The position numbers and the translations under genes were made by a program. Shown piece by piece: positions 8,804 through 19,200 of a stretch of 64,000 nt of DNA (positions are counted from its first letter, which is position 1; each line of letters starts with the position of its first letter). The notes beneath the pieces are model-generated. The model was not told the DNA's origin. It saw only the letters and a list, made by a program, of their open reading frames with translations, and did not search any database. This DNA is from Halomonas sp. M20 (GTDB taxonomy: Bacteria > Pseudomonadota > Gammaproteobacteria > Pseudomonadales > Halomonadaceae): positions 1 to 64,000 of the forward strand of contig NZ_JACNMQ010000004.1 in the NCBI RefSeq assembly GCF_020622265.1. Direction: 5' to 3'.

Positions 8804-10201
8804 ATGAAACCACGGCTGCTCATCACGCCGCTGCCCTATCACCAGAATCCGTTGACGCTTTTTACTTGTCTAGCCCAACGACCAGGTGCCGTGCTGCTCG
8901 ACAGTGGTCGTCCTGATGCGCCAGGCGGTCGTTACGACATTCTTTCAAGCGACCCCTGCGCCGTTCTCACGCTCGATCAGCAGGGCCAGGTGCACTGTGA
9001 TGCCGATATCCCATTGCCGACCGCGCCATTCGCCGCGCAACAAGCCTTGCTTGATACACTTGACCTTGCCCCCCCTGATAGTGAGCTACCGTTCCTTGGC
9101 GGATTGATCGGCTACTGGGGGTATGATCTTGGATCAGAGACTGGAGGTTCGCTGAATCAATTCCGGGATGTCGTGACACTGCCACGAAGCCGCCTGGGTC
9201 TTTATGATTGGGCCGTAATTCAGGATCATGAACAGCGCCAGACCTGGCTGGTCGCTACCGCCGAGCGGCGTGAACAGGTTCAGGCATGGCTGAATCGCGC
9301 ACCTGCTTCCACCAGTCCCTTTGCTCTCACGAGCGTTTTCTGTGCGGAAATGGATCGCGCCGGATACGGCCAGCGCTTTCGTGATGTACAGAAGTATCTG
9401 CAGGCCGGAGATTGCTACCAGATCAATCTGGCTCAGCGCTTTAGTGCCGGTTACAAGGGCGATCCCTGGCAGGCATATTGTTTGCTGCGCCAGGCAACTC
9501 CAACGCCCTTTGGAGGCTACCTGGCCTGGCAGGACAAGGCGGTCATGTCGCTGTCTCCGGAGCGCTTCATCGAGGTGCGTGGCGATCGCGTGGAAACCCG
9601 CCCCATCAAGGGCACTCGGCCCCGGGGGACCACGCTCGAGATGGACAAAGTCTATGCTGAAGAGCTTGTGCAAAGCCCCAAGGACCGTGCCGAAAACGTC
9701 ATGATCGTCGATCTGCTGCGCAACGATCTAGGCCGAGTATGCCGGCCAGGTAGCGTACAGGTGCCGCAGCTTTGTCAATTGGAAAGCTATGCCAACGTCC
9801 ACCATCTGGTAAGCGTGGTAACCGGCGAGCTGGGGCAGGGAAAAACCCCACTCGACCTGCTTGCCGCTGCCTTTCCCGGGGGGTCGATTACCGGTGCCCC
9901 CAAGGTACGCGCCATGCAGATCATCGACGAACTGGAACCGAGTCGTCGCAGCGTGTATTGCGGCAGCCTGGGCTATGTCGATATTCGCGGCCACATGGAT
10001 ACCTCGATCGCGATTCGCACGGTCCTGGCGGATGCCGACCGATTACATCTGTGGGGCGGTGGCGGGCTGGTGGCGGACTCCGACGAAGAAGCCGAATATC
10101 GCGAAACACTCCATAAGATCGGCCGGTTGATGGATGCCCTGACTCATGCCGAGTCCATCGCAGAAGGGAGCCAACAGTCATATGATGCTCAGGAACGATA
10201 A
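8804..10201 (+). CDS. pabB: aminodeoxychorismate synthase component I PabB
   Basis: 465 aa, chorismate-binding family. It aminates chorismate to 4-amino-4-deoxychorismate for folate synthesis, with ammonia from a glutaminase subunit (PabA/TrpG) not encoded here. The N-terminal half is the anthranilate synthase component I-like domain. The catalytic half contains RPIKGTRPRG (about 267-276), where Lys in a PIKG motif marks PabB-type enzymes, and DLLRNDLGRVC and PGGSITGAPK further on. Its ATG follows a GGGGA ribosome site. The next gene's GTG directly abuts its stop. Confidence 0.9.
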   Translation: MKPRLLITPLPYHQNPLTLFTCLAQRPGAVLLDSGRPDAPGGRYDILSSDPCAVLTLDQQGQVHCDADIPLPTAPFAAQQALLDTLDLAPPDSELPFLGGLIGYWGYDLGSETGGSLNQFRDVVTLPRSRLGLYDWAVIQDHEQRQTWLVATAERREQVQAWLNRAPASTSPFALTSVFCAEMDRAGYGQRFRDVQKYLQAGDCYQINLAQRFSAGYKGDPWQAYCLLRQATPTPFGGYLAWQDKAVMSLSPERFIEVRGDRVETRPIKGTRPRGTTLEMDKVYAEELVQSPKDRAENVMIVDLLRNDLGRVCRPGSVQVPQLCQLESYANVHHLVSVVTGELGQGKTPLDLLAAAFPGGSITGAPKVRAMQIIDELEPSRRSVYCGSLGYVDIRGHMDTSIAIRTVLADADRLHLWGGGGLVADSDEEAEYRETLHKIGRLMDALTHAESIAEGSQQSYDAQER

Positions 10202-11275
10202 GTGACTACTACAAGCTCTACTGCGATTCGCCGTTCCGATAGCGTCGAACGCTATCTGGCGCGAAGGCGACGCCACCTTTTTCTTCTTGCCTTTTTGTCG
10301 GCGCTGACGCTGCTCTCTTTTTTCACCGATGTCGCCATCGGGCCCGGCCATTACTCACCCAAGAGTGTACTCACGGCGCTACTGACCCCTGCTGCTGCAT
10401 CGGACATCGTCAATATCGTGGTGTGGGAGATACGTCTACCCGTCGCTGCGATGGCGGTACTGGTTGGCATTAGCCTGGCCCTGGCCGGCGCCGGAATGCA
10501 GACCATCCTCAACAATCCACTGGCGGATCCTTTCACCCTGGGGATCTCATCCGCGGCCAGCGTCGGCGCCGCCCTGGCGATCATCTTCGGAGCAGGAGTG
10601 GCGCCGCTGGCCGGCACTCTTCTGGTCACCGGCAATGCGTTCGTCTTCGCCATGCTCGCCACCGTGATTATCTGGGGGATAAATTGCCTGCGCGGCGTGA
10701 ACGTGCAGACCATGGTATTGATGGGAATTGCCATCATGTTCTTCTTCAATGCCCTGCTGGGATTGTTGCAGTACCTGGCTTCCGCCCAAGCGCTGCAGCA
10801 ACTCATCTTCTGGTCGCTAGGGAGTCTAGGCAAATCCAGTTGGGACAAGATCGGCTTGATGCTGATAAGCCTTGCCGTCTGCATTCCCGTGTTCGTTCGA
10901 GCACGCTGGCAACTGACCGCCCTGCGCCTGGGAGAACTACATGCCAAGGCTATGGGCATCAACGTGGGCCGGCTGCGTTTGACGGTATTATTATGTAGCT
11001 CACTGCTGGCGGCCACGGCGGTGGCCTTCGTCGGTACCATCGGTTTCGTCGGCCTGGTCGGGCCGCATATTGCGCGACTGTTGGTGGGGGAAGATCAGCG
11101 TATCTTTCTGCCCATGGCAGCGCTGTGTGGTGGCTTGATCATGTCCGTGGCATCGATTCTTTCCAAGACGCTGATACCGGGCATTCTTTCCCCCATCGGT
11201 ATTATCACCGCCCTGATCGGTCTACCGTTTTTCGTTTCACTCATACTCAAGAGTCGTAAGGAATTCTGGGGATGA
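10202..11275 (+). CDS. FecCD-family ABC transporter permease
   Basis: 357 aa, inner-membrane permease of the BtuC/FecCD/FhuB family for import of iron-siderophores, haem or cobalamin. About 9-10 hydrophobic segments follow a charged N-terminus, and the family motif [19 protein letters not shown] is at about residues 279-297. The GTG start directly abuts the pabB stop, with AGGA about 8 bases upstream inside pabB. It overlaps the ATPase gene by 4 bases. No periplasmic binding protein or TonB-dependent receptor is nearby, so the substrate cannot be told from context. Confidence 0.85.
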   Translation: MTTTSSTAIRRSDSVERYLARRRRHLFLLAFLSALTLLSFFTDVAIGPGHYSPKSVLTALLTPAAASDIVNIVVWEIRLPVAAMAVLVGISLALAGAGMQTILNNPLADPFTLGISSAASVGAALAIIFGAGVAPLAGTLLVTGNAFVFAMLATVIIWGINCLRGVNVQTMVLMGIAIMFFFNALLGLLQYLASAQALQQLIFWSLGSLGKSSWDKIGLMLISLAVCIPVFVRARWQLTALRLGELHAKAMGINVGRLRLTVLLCSSLLAATAVAFVGTIGFVGLVGPHIARLLVGEDQRIFLPMAALCGGLIMSVASILSKTLIPGILSPIGIITALIGLPFFVSLILKSRKEFWG

Positions 11276-12060
11276 GCTTACGTATCGAACGTTTGAGCTG
11301 CCGCCTGGGGGACAAACAGATTCTCGACAACATCGAAGGTTTACTGGCGAAACCGGGTGAAATCACCGCCCTGCTCGGCCCCAATGGCGCTGGCAAATCG
11401 ACGTTACTCAAGGGCATCGCCGGTCTGGAGCGGCTTGCGCCGTGCAGCAGGATCAGCCTTGATGGCATGGCGCTGACGGGCGTTTCCCCTGCCGTTCGGG
11501 CCGAGCATCTCTACTATTTGCCGCAACAACCCGGTTCGAGTTCGGCTCTCACCGTTTTCGAAGCCATCATGTTGGCACGACGGACTCGCATAAAGGAAAA
11601 CGGTCGCCAAGGGCTTTACCGGGTGCGGGACATGCTGCGCGATCTAGAGCTTGAGGAGATGGCGGAACGGACTTTAGCCACACTGTCTGGGGGGGAGCGT
11701 CAACGGGTCGCCCTGGCCCAGGCCATGGTGCGGGAACCTCGGGTCTTACTGCTCGACGAGCCCACCAGCGCCCTCGATCTGCATCATCAATTGCAGGTAC
11801 TGGACTGGTTGTCTCGCCGAGCACAGGAGAGCGCCATGATCCTGGTCATGGCCATTCACGATCTCAATCTGGCGGCACGCTTCGCTGCGCATATGTGGAT
11901 GCTCAAGGCGGGACATACGGCTGCCTGGGGTGGTCCAGGCGACGTTCTCACCCCGGCACGTCTGCGGGATGTCTATGCCATTGAAGCCCAGGTCGAATGG
12001 TCCGAAAACGCCCCGCCTAGGATCACGCCCCTGACCGCAACTCGCCGGTTGGGTATATAA
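11272..12060 (+). CDS. ABC transporter ATP-binding protein, FecE/BtuD type
   Basis: 262 aa. Walker [10 protein letters not shown] (about 36-44), ABC signature LSGGERQR (about 138-145), Walker B VLLLDEPT (about 158-165) and the switch histidine in MAIHDLN are all present, so the ATPase should be active. It powers the FecCD permease encoded immediately upstream (4-base ATGA overlap). The pair would need a binding protein from elsewhere in the genome. Confidence 0.88.
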   Translation: MSLRIERLSCRLGDKQILDNIEGLLAKPGEITALLGPNGAGKSTLLKGIAGLERLAPCSRISLDGMALTGVSPAVRAEHLYYLPQQPGSSSALTVFEAIMLARRTRIKENGRQGLYRVRDMLRDLELEEMAERTLATLSGGERQRVALAQAMVREPRVLLLDEPTSALDLHHQLQVLDWLSRRAQESAMILVMAIHDLNLAARFAAHMWMLKAGHTAAWGGPGDVLTPARLRDVYAIEAQVEWSENAPPRITPLTATRRLGI

Positions 12061-12159
12061 GTATCTAACCAAACAGTATTGGGGCAAACCGCTCCCCGCT
12101 TGTTAGGGTAGCAATCATTATCCGCGACAGCGTCGCACCGCAGTTTTCAGGAGAGTCGG

Positions 12160-12780
12160 ATGAACCTGGATATAAACGCTATCAACGAGCAATTCGGCAA
12201 GGATCCAGAGGGGCTTGTTCGTTGGGCACTAAGCCTGGACGAATACGCTATCTGCACGACCAATTTTCGCCCCTTCGAAGCCGTGATCCTCCACATGGTG
12301 ACTCGGGAAAGGCCGGATATCCCTGTTCTATGGATGGATTCAGGCTATAACACCGAAGCAACCTACCGATTTGCCGATGCTATTAGTCGGCGTCTAGCGC
12401 TGAATCTGCACACCTATCATCCGCGGCGCTCTCGCGCTCATCGCGAGGCTCTCGAGGGTGCAACTCCTTCGATAGACGATCCTCGGCACCCAAGCTTTAC
12501 CGAAGAAGTGAAGCTAGAACCTTTCGAGCGAGCCTTGCGCGAAATGGCACCTCGAACATGGTTTACCGCACTGCGTGCCGAAGATTCGCCACAGCGAGCA
12601 CAAATGCAACCGGTCTCGGTAAACGCCGATGGCTTGCTCAAGATCGCCCCGCTGCTGAATTGGAGCGCTCGCGATATGCATCAGTATCTGCAGCAATGGG
12701 ATTTGCCCAACAACTTCGATTACTTCGATCCTACCAAGGTGGAAGAGAAGCGGGAGTGTGGGCTGCATCTACAACACTAG
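12160..12780 (+). CDS. cysH: phosphoadenylyl-sulfate reductase CysH
   Basis: 206 aa, shorter than E. coli CysH (244 aa) mainly at the N-terminus, where sequence starts close to the nucleotide-binding region. It has the PAPS reductase fold, with LWMDSGYNTEATYRFAD (about 60-76) and the C-terminal catalytic ECGLH (about 199-203). The paired cysteines that bind a [4Fe-4S] cluster in APS reductases are absent, so it should use PAPS and thioredoxin or glutaredoxin, reducing PAPS to sulfite. AGGAG precedes the ATG. It converges on cysB with a 7-base gap; trxA lies 1.3 kb downstream. Confidence 0.85.
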   Translation: MNLDINAINEQFGKDPEGLVRWALSLDEYAICTTNFRPFEAVILHMVTRERPDIPVLWMDSGYNTEATYRFADAISRRLALNLHTYHPRRSRAHREALEGATPSIDDPRHPSFTEEVKLEPFERALREMAPRTWFTALRAEDSPQRAQMQPVSVNADGLLKIAPLLNWSARDMHQYLQQWDLPNNFDYFDPTKVEEKRECGLHLQH

Positions 12781-12787
12781 GCAGCGA

Positions 12788-14071
<1,284 letters not shown>

Positions 14072-14395
14072 ATGGCTAATAATATTGACGTTACCGCCAC
14101 CAATTTCGAGCAGGAAGTGCTCAATGCCGAGACGCCGGTTCTGCTGAAGTTCTGGGCACCCTGGTGTGGGCCGTGCAAGATGATGTCGCCAGTGGTCGAG
14201 GAAGTCGCCGACGAAAAGAAAGAACAAATCAAGGTTGTCAGCGTCAATGTAGACGATGCACCAGAAATCGCCGCTGAACACGGCGTTCGTGGCGTTCCTA
14301 CGGTCATGCTGTTCAAATCCGGCGCCAAGGTGGCCTCGCTGGTAGGCGCCCAGTCCAAGTCTCAGCTGTCCCAGTTCATCGAACAAAACGCCTGA
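14072..14395 (+). CDS. trxA: thioredoxin 1 TrxA
   Basis: 107 aa, the usual thioredoxin length, with the active site WCGPC at residues 31-35 and the cis-proline motif GVPTVMLF further on. It is the cytoplasmic disulfide reductant that feeds ribonucleotide reductase, methionine sulfoxide reductase and PAPS reductase. cysH, whose product uses thioredoxin, lies close by. It is monocistronic, with a TGGAGAG ribosome site and a hairpin terminator at 14431-14456. Confidence 0.95.
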   Translation: MANNIDVTATNFEQEVLNAETPVLLKFWAPWCGPCKMMSPVVEEVADEKKEQIKVVSVNVDDAPEIAAEHGVRGVPTVMLFKSGAKVASLVGAQSKSQLSQFIEQNA

Positions 14396-14430
14396 ACTGC
14401 CGCATTCGACGATGCCTGCTGATGCTATTA

Positions 14431-14456
14431 AATCGCCCTGCCTTGCCAGGGCGATT
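14431..14456 (+). terminator. terminator after trxA
   Basis: 10-base arms AATCGCCCTG / CAGGGCGATT with a 6-base loop, followed by CAATTT. It lies between the converging trxA and AI-2E permease genes and may serve both. Confidence 0.65.
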
Positions 14457-14496
14457 CAATTTCCAGCGCTACCCGATAGTCATACCATCAACTACT

Positions 14497-15573
14497 TTAC
14501 GCAGCGTTTCCCCGATCGTGTCTACGCCCGAGCTTTCCGCCCATCATCCTGGCCAGCCAGATGGTATTTGGGTGGCTGTTGAGCGCGATCTTCAAAGTCA
14601 TGGTCAAAGGCACCGCCAGCAGCATGCCGATTGGCCCCAATATCCACCCCCACACCACCAATGACATGAAGGCTGCCAGTGTGGACAGACCCAATGTCTG
14701 GCCCATGACTCGCGGTTCGATCAGGTTGCCCATGATGAAGTTGACCAATAGATAGCACAGCCCTAAAAGACCTGCTTGCGCGGCCCCGCCATCCGGCGTC
14801 ACCAGCATCAAAAATACTGCGGGTATCGCAGCCAGCGCCGAGCCGATATTGGGGATGAAATTGAGTAGGAAAGCCAGCGTGGCGAACAGCAGAGGGAAAC
14901 TGGATCCCGTGGCCCAGCAGGCGATAAAAATAAGAACACCAGTGACCAGGCTGATTAGCGTCTTGACCGCCAGATAGTGTCTCAAGTTGTAGCTGAATTC
15001 ATTGAAACGACGCAGACTAGGTGCCGGATTTTCCAAAGCGATGGCAATCTTGGTGCGAAAGCTCAACGTCTCGAAGAGCATGAAACCTACTAGCAGAACG
15101 ATCAATAAGCTCTGGGACAATAGCGTACCGATGCTTTCGAGCAACGACGGAATGAACTGCGAAAGAGTCGAAAAATCCAGCCACTGGGAGATGGTCCCCG
15201 GTTGAAGATAGCCACTCAGGCCTGGCGCCCAGCCTATGAACAGATAGTACTGAGCCACCAACTCCTTCTTGAGTTCGGGTATTGCTTGCATAAAAGCGGC
15301 CATGCTGCCGGCCAGCAGTATGCTCAACATCATCACAACAAGACCAAAGATCACCAGGGTGATCAATACCGATATCTGCTTACTCAAGCCTTTTTTATGT
15401 AACCACTGAACCGGCGCATTGCAGATGACGGCAATGAACAATGAAAGGATGAGCGGCACCAGTATAGCAGCCCCCAACTTCATGCCGGCAATGATGATTA
15501 CCAAGGATGCCAACCCTACCAGCAGATTGAGCGGTATATCCCGTCTAACGTCTTCTTCTATATCGTTTTGCAT
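14497..15573 (-). CDS. AI-2E family transporter (PerM/TqsA-like permease)
   Basis: 358 aa integral membrane protein of the AI-2E transporter family (Pfam AI-2E_transport), with about 7-8 hydrophobic segments and the family pattern FIPNIGSALAAIPAV at about residues 239-253. Members include the autoinducer-2 exporter TqsA, PerM and Na+/H+ antiporters described in halophiles, so the substrate cannot be named. It is a single gene converging on trxA. The first residues are charged and cytoplasmic. Confidence 0.82.
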   Translation of the reverse strand: MQNDIEEDVRRDIPLNLLVGLASLVIIIAGMKLGAAILVPLILSLFIAVICNAPVQWLHKKGLSKQISVLITLVIFGLVVMMLSILLAGSMAAFMQAIPELKKELVAQYYLFIGWAPGLSGYLQPGTISQWLDFSTLSQFIPSLLESIGTLLSQSLLIVLLVGFMLFETLSFRTKIAIALENPAPSLRRFNEFSYNLRHYLAVKTLISLVTGVLIFIACWATGSSFPLLFATLAFLLNFIPNIGSALAAIPAVFLMLVTPDGGAAQAGLLGLCYLLVNFIMGNLIEPRVMGQTLGLSTLAAFMSLVVWGWILGPIGMLLAVPLTMTLKIALNSHPNTIWLARMMGGKLGRRHDRGNAA

Positions 15574-15647
15574 GGAGGCCTTCCTGGCGCTGTACCTTCA
15601 TTATCATGATGACAAGACGGTGCTGCACTGGTCTGTCGAATACGAAC

Positions 15648-15672
15648 AAAAAAGGTGGGTTTTCACCCACCT
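15648..15672 (-). terminator. terminator after the acyl-CoA dehydrogenase gene
   Basis: The minus strand reads AGGTGGGT, loop GAAA, ACCCACCT, then a run of T residues: a textbook Rho-independent terminator 24 bases past the stop codon. Confidence 0.85.
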
Positions 15673-15695
15673 CTTCACCGTCTTCTTTGAGGATA

Positions 15696-17507
15696 CTATA
15701 TTTCGAAACCTAGTCCGAAGTTCTCTGCAGGCATGGCCATCAACGATTCCCCACCGGCACGGATCATATCGACATGACCACGAGTCCGCGGCAAGAGACG
15801 CTGGAAATAGAAGCGTGCCGTATCCAGCTTGGCCTGATAGAACGCCGACTCACCAATGCTGGTTGCCAGTGCTTGACCGGCTGTACGCGCCGCACGCGCC
15901 CATAGATAAGCAAGCGTGACATAGCCGGAATAAAGCAGATAGTCGACGCTGGCGGCTCCCACCTCTTCACGGTCTTGCATGGCCTTCATGCCCACAGCCA
16001 TGGTCAGCTCGCCCCACTCGGCATTGAGTTTGGAAAGTGGCTCGATGAACTCCTTGAGCCCGGCGTTATTGGCCTCGGACTGACAGAACTTGTGAATTTC
16101 CTTAGTGAACACTTTCAGGGTTTCCCCCTGGCTCATCAACACCTTGCGACCGAGAAGATCCAGGGCCTGGATACCGGTCGTGCCTTCGTAGAGCCGAGTG
16201 ATACGGGCGTCGCGGACAAATTGCTCCATTCCCCACTCCTGAACGAAACCGTGCCCGCCGAACACTTGCATACCTTCGTTAGTCGCCTCGAAACCCAACT
16301 CGGTCAGAAAAGCCTTCACGATAGGGGTCAACAATCCCAATAATGTTTCGGCGCGCTCACGCTCCGCGGCATCACTACCATATTCGGTGACATCCACCAG
16401 CTGGGCGGTATACATCACCAGCATGCGTCCGCCTTCCGCCAGCGACTTCTGGGTTAGCAGCATGCGTCGTACATCCGGGTGCACGATGATCGGGTCGGCG
16501 GGTTTATCCGGCGCCTTGGGGCCGGACAAGGCTCGCATCTGCAGGCGATCTCGCGCATAGACCAATGAGTTCTGGAAACTCGCCTCCATCAGCCCCAGCC
16601 CTTGAACGCCGACCCCGATGCGCGCCACGTTCATCATGGTGAACATGCAAGCCAAGCCTTTATGCGGCTGCCCGACCAAAAAGCCCTTGGCCTCGTCGAA
16701 GTTCATCACGCAGGTGGCATTCGCGTGAATGCCCATCTTGTGCTCCAGCGAGCCACAGGTGACGCCATTGCGTTCGCCGGGATTCCCTTCGGCGTCTGGC
16801 ATGAATTTGGGAACGACGAACAGCGAAATGCCCTTGGAGCCTTCCGGTGCATCCGGGAGCTTGGCCAGCACCAGATGCACGATATTCTCTGCAAGATCGT
16901 GCTCCCCGGCAGAAATGAAGATCTTGGTACCGGTGACCTGATAAGCGCCGTCGTCGGTCGGAATAGCCCGAGTCTTGATCAATCCCAGGTCGGTACCGCA
17001 ATGGGGTTCGGTAAGGCACATGGTGCCGGTCCAGACGCCCTCCACCAGTTTGGTCAGATAGGCACTCTTCTGCTCGTCGGTACCATGATGACGCAATGCA
17101 TCAGCCGCACCGTGGGAGAGCCCCGGATACATACCCCAGGCCAGGTTGCTGGCGCAGATCATCTCCGAAAGCGCCATGCCTAATGACGCCGGCAGGCCCT
17201 GCCCACCATGTTCGGGATCGGACGACAGCCCAGGCCAGCCGCCTTCGACGTATTGGGCGTAGGCCTGCTTGAACCCCTTGGGTGTTCTGACCTCGCCTCC
17301 TTCCAGGTGACAGCCTTCGTGATCGCCGCTGGTATTGAGTGGCAACAGCACGTCGCGAGCGAAACGTCCGCCCTCTTCGAGAATCGCGGCGACGAGATCC
17401 GGCGAAGCATCGTCGCCTTTGCCAATACGGGCGTAATGATCTGGATAAGCCAACATTTCGTCCATGACGAAACGCATATCTCGTAGTGGGGCCTGGTAAT
17501 CGGGCAT
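15696..17507 (-). CDS. acyl-CoA dehydrogenase (FadE/DmdC-type, about 600 aa)
   Basis: 603 aa from the ATG at 17507, which has AGGAG 8 bases upstream; a GTG at 17516 is less likely. It has the acyl-CoA dehydrogenase fold (N-terminal, middle and C-terminal domains, FAD-bound) plus the extra C-terminal domain of the large subfamily that includes DmdC (3-methylmercaptopropionyl-CoA dehydrogenase). Visible family blocks are MCLTEPHCGTDLG and YEGTTGIQALDLLGRKV. The catalytic Glu is expected in the latter. It makes a double bond in an acyl-CoA, passing electrons to ETF. Substrate unknown. Two palindromes upstream (17553-17608) suggest TetR-type control. Confidence 0.85.
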   Translation of the reverse strand: MPDYQAPLRDMRFVMDEMLAYPDHYARIGKGDDASPDLVAAILEEGGRFARDVLLPLNTSGDHEGCHLEGGEVRTPKGFKQAYAQYVEGGWPGLSSDPEHGGQGLPASLGMALSEMICASNLAWGMYPGLSHGAADALRHHGTDEQKSAYLTKLVEGVWTGTMCLTEPHCGTDLGLIKTRAIPTDDGAYQVTGTKIFISAGEHDLAENIVHLVLAKLPDAPEGSKGISLFVVPKFMPDAEGNPGERNGVTCGSLEHKMGIHANATCVMNFDEAKGFLVGQPHKGLACMFTMMNVARIGVGVQGLGLMEASFQNSLVYARDRLQMRALSGPKAPDKPADPIIVHPDVRRMLLTQKSLAEGGRMLVMYTAQLVDVTEYGSDAAERERAETLLGLLTPIVKAFLTELGFEATNEGMQVFGGHGFVQEWGMEQFVRDARITRLYEGTTGIQALDLLGRKVLMSQGETLKVFTKEIHKFCQSEANNAGLKEFIEPLSKLNAEWGELTMAVGMKAMQDREEVGAASVDYLLYSGYVTLAYLWARAARTAGQALATSIGESAFYQAKLDTARFYFQRLLPRTRGHVDMIRAGGESLMAMPAENFGLGFEI

Positions 17508-17552
17508 GATGAACACTCCTGAATGAACGGCATAGTGGTTGCCGCACCACTA

Positions 17553-17568
17553 TCAAACGTGCGTTTGA
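17553..17568. promoter_or_regulatory. palindromic operator 1 before the acyl-CoA dehydrogenase
   Basis: TCAAACGTGCGTTTGA, two perfect 7-base half-sites around TG, 45 bases upstream of the dehydrogenase start. The style matches operators of TetR-family fatty-acid regulators such as PsrA (CAAAC..GTTTG). Confidence 0.6.
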
Positions 17569-17592
17569 AATTATGTCAGCCATCGAGTCAAG

Positions 17593-17608
17593 TCAAGCGT
17601 TCGTTTGA
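17593..17608. promoter_or_regulatory. palindromic operator 2 before the acyl-CoA dehydrogenase
   Basis: TCAAGCGTTCGTTTGA, the same palindrome with one mismatch, placed 40 bases (about four helical turns) from operator 1 and 61 bases before the AraC-type gene on the other strand. Confidence 0.55.
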
Positions 17609-17668
17609 ATTAGGCGGTTGTTTGCGCAAAGGCTATGCTGTTCGTCATAGCCCAAAAAGGAAAACAGA

Positions 17669-18428
17669 GTGAAAAACGAAGACGCTACGGGCATTCGTTT
17701 CTGGCGCGATGACCAGCTACCTTTCCTGGAGGCTCGTGGCGTGGAGGATGGTCGGCGTGTGTGTTACGACAAACATACCCACACGACCTTCTCTATCGGC
17801 GTAATCACTGCCGGACACAGTACCTATCTGAACGGAAACACACGTCAGACGGTTGCGGAAGGCTCGGTCGTGATGATGAATCCGGAAGAGGTTCATGCCT
17901 GCAATCCCACCGAAAACCAACCCTGGTCATATCGCATGTTCTATGTGGATACATCCTGGCTTGGCGATTTACAGCGCACTCTGGGATTCAGCCACGGTGG
18001 GGATTTTCAGCCTTTCTCGATGGTGGCCACTAGGGATCCGCTGCTTTATCGCGGCTTGAACCATCTTTATGCAACGCTTATCGATCAAGACAGCGATGTC
18101 TTGCACAAACACAGCACTGCCATCGAGTTTTTCTCGACCCTCCAGCAACGATCACGTCCCGCCTCGATCATCTCCTGGCCTGAGAATCAAAAGGTCAGCC
18201 GCGCCGCCGAATTCATTTCCGAGCATTGTGTCGAGGCCTTGACCCTCGAGATGATTGCCAGCGCCGCGGAGATGTCGCCGTCTCACCTGATTCGTGCCTT
18301 CAAACGCCGCTACGGCATGACGCCTCATGCCTATCTGACCAATCGTCGTGTGCAGTACGGCCTGGCCAGACTCCGGCGCGGGCACGCCATCCGAGGCCGT
18401 ATTGAACAAAATGCGCATTTGCGCGTAG
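17669..18428 (+). pseudogene. AraC-family regulator, 3'-truncated
   Basis: GTG start after AAAGGAAAACAGA. About 241 residues match the AraC family: an N-terminal cupin-like sensor (about 15-110) and the first helix-turn-helix (about 175-235, with SPSHLIRAFKRRYGMTPHAYLTNRR). Family similarity stops near 18391. The second helix-turn-helix and the usual C-terminal ATPGQYR-like end are missing. The same frame then runs on as antisense of the SDR gene to 18721, while the +1 frame stops at 18426-18428. I read this as a gene that lost about 130 bases of its 3' end. AraC proteins normally need both helix-turn-helix motifs. It is divergent from the acyl-CoA dehydrogenase, its likely former target. Confidence 0.65.
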
Positions 18429-18438
18429 AGAAGAAAGA

Positions 18439-19200
18439 TCACTGCATACGAATACCGCCATCCAGACGAATCACTTCGCCATTGAGCATGGTGTTGGTCA
18501 CGATCTGCTCCGCCAGTGCAGCATATTCCGCGCCCTTTCCCAACCGCTTGGGAAACGGTACCGCCGCGGAGAGTGATGCCACCGCCTCCTCGGGTATACC
18601 GCTCATCATCGGTGTCTCGAACACCCCCGGGGCGATGGTCATCACCCGGATGCCCTGGCGCGAAAGCTCGCGCGCCAGGGGCAGCGTCATACCGGCAACA
18701 CCCGCCTTGGACGCGCTGTAGGCGGCCTGTCCCACCTGGCCATCAAAGGCGGCAATCGAGGCGGTATCGACGATGACACCGCGCTCCCCGTCCTCGCCTT
18801 CCGGCGGATTCTTGGCCATGGCGGCGGCGGCCAGACGCAGCACGTTGAAGGTGCCAATCAAATTGATGTTGATCGTTTTTGCAAAGGCCTCGAGATCTGC
18901 TGGGTTGCCTTCCCGGTCGAGTAACTTGGCCACGCTGACCACACCGGCACAGTGCACCACACCGTGCAATCCGCCCAGATTGACAGCATGATCCACGGCG
19001 GCCTGCATATCCTCGGGGCTGGTGATATCGCCTTGGCAGGCCAGCGCCGAGTCCCCCAATCGGGTCGCGACGGCCTCGACAGCGTCACTCAGATCACACA
19101 GCACCACCTTGGCGCCACTGGCCACCAGGCGCTCCGCGGTGGCCGCGCCTAGCCCCGAGGCGGCCCCGGTAATCAGAAAATTGCGCTCCTGCACATGCAT
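18439..19200 (-). CDS. short-chain dehydrogenase, 3-hydroxyacyl-CoA dehydrogenase (HSD17B10-like)
   Basis: 253 aa from the ATG at 19200, which overlaps the stop of the acyl-CoA synthetase gene by one base (TGATG); a GTG at 19203 would add one residue. Classical SDR: NAD-binding TGAASGLG (about 11-18) and catalytic YSASK (about 159-163). It resembles type II 3-hydroxyacyl-CoA dehydrogenases that oxidise 3-hydroxyacyl-CoAs with NAD+. With the synthetase and the divergent thiolase it completes most of a beta-oxidation-like route. Confidence 0.85.
   Translation of the reverse strand: MHVQERNFLITGAASGLGAATAERLVASGAKVVLCDLSDAVEAVATRLGDSALACQGDITSPEDMQAAVDHAVNLGGLHGVVHCAGVVSVAKLLDREGNPADLEAFAKTININLIGTFNVLRLAAAAMAKNPPEGEDGERGVIVDTASIAAFDGQVGQAAYSASKAGVAGMTLPLARELSRQGIRVMTIAPGVFETPMMSGIPEEAVASLSAAVPFPKRLGKGAEYAALAEQIVTNTMLNGEVIRLDGGIRMQ

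Noticed and set aside
18429-18721. Extension of the AraC gene through to 18721
   Set aside because: The sequence from about 18392 does not resemble the AraC family and is antisense to the SDR gene; the SDR frame is clearly the coding one.
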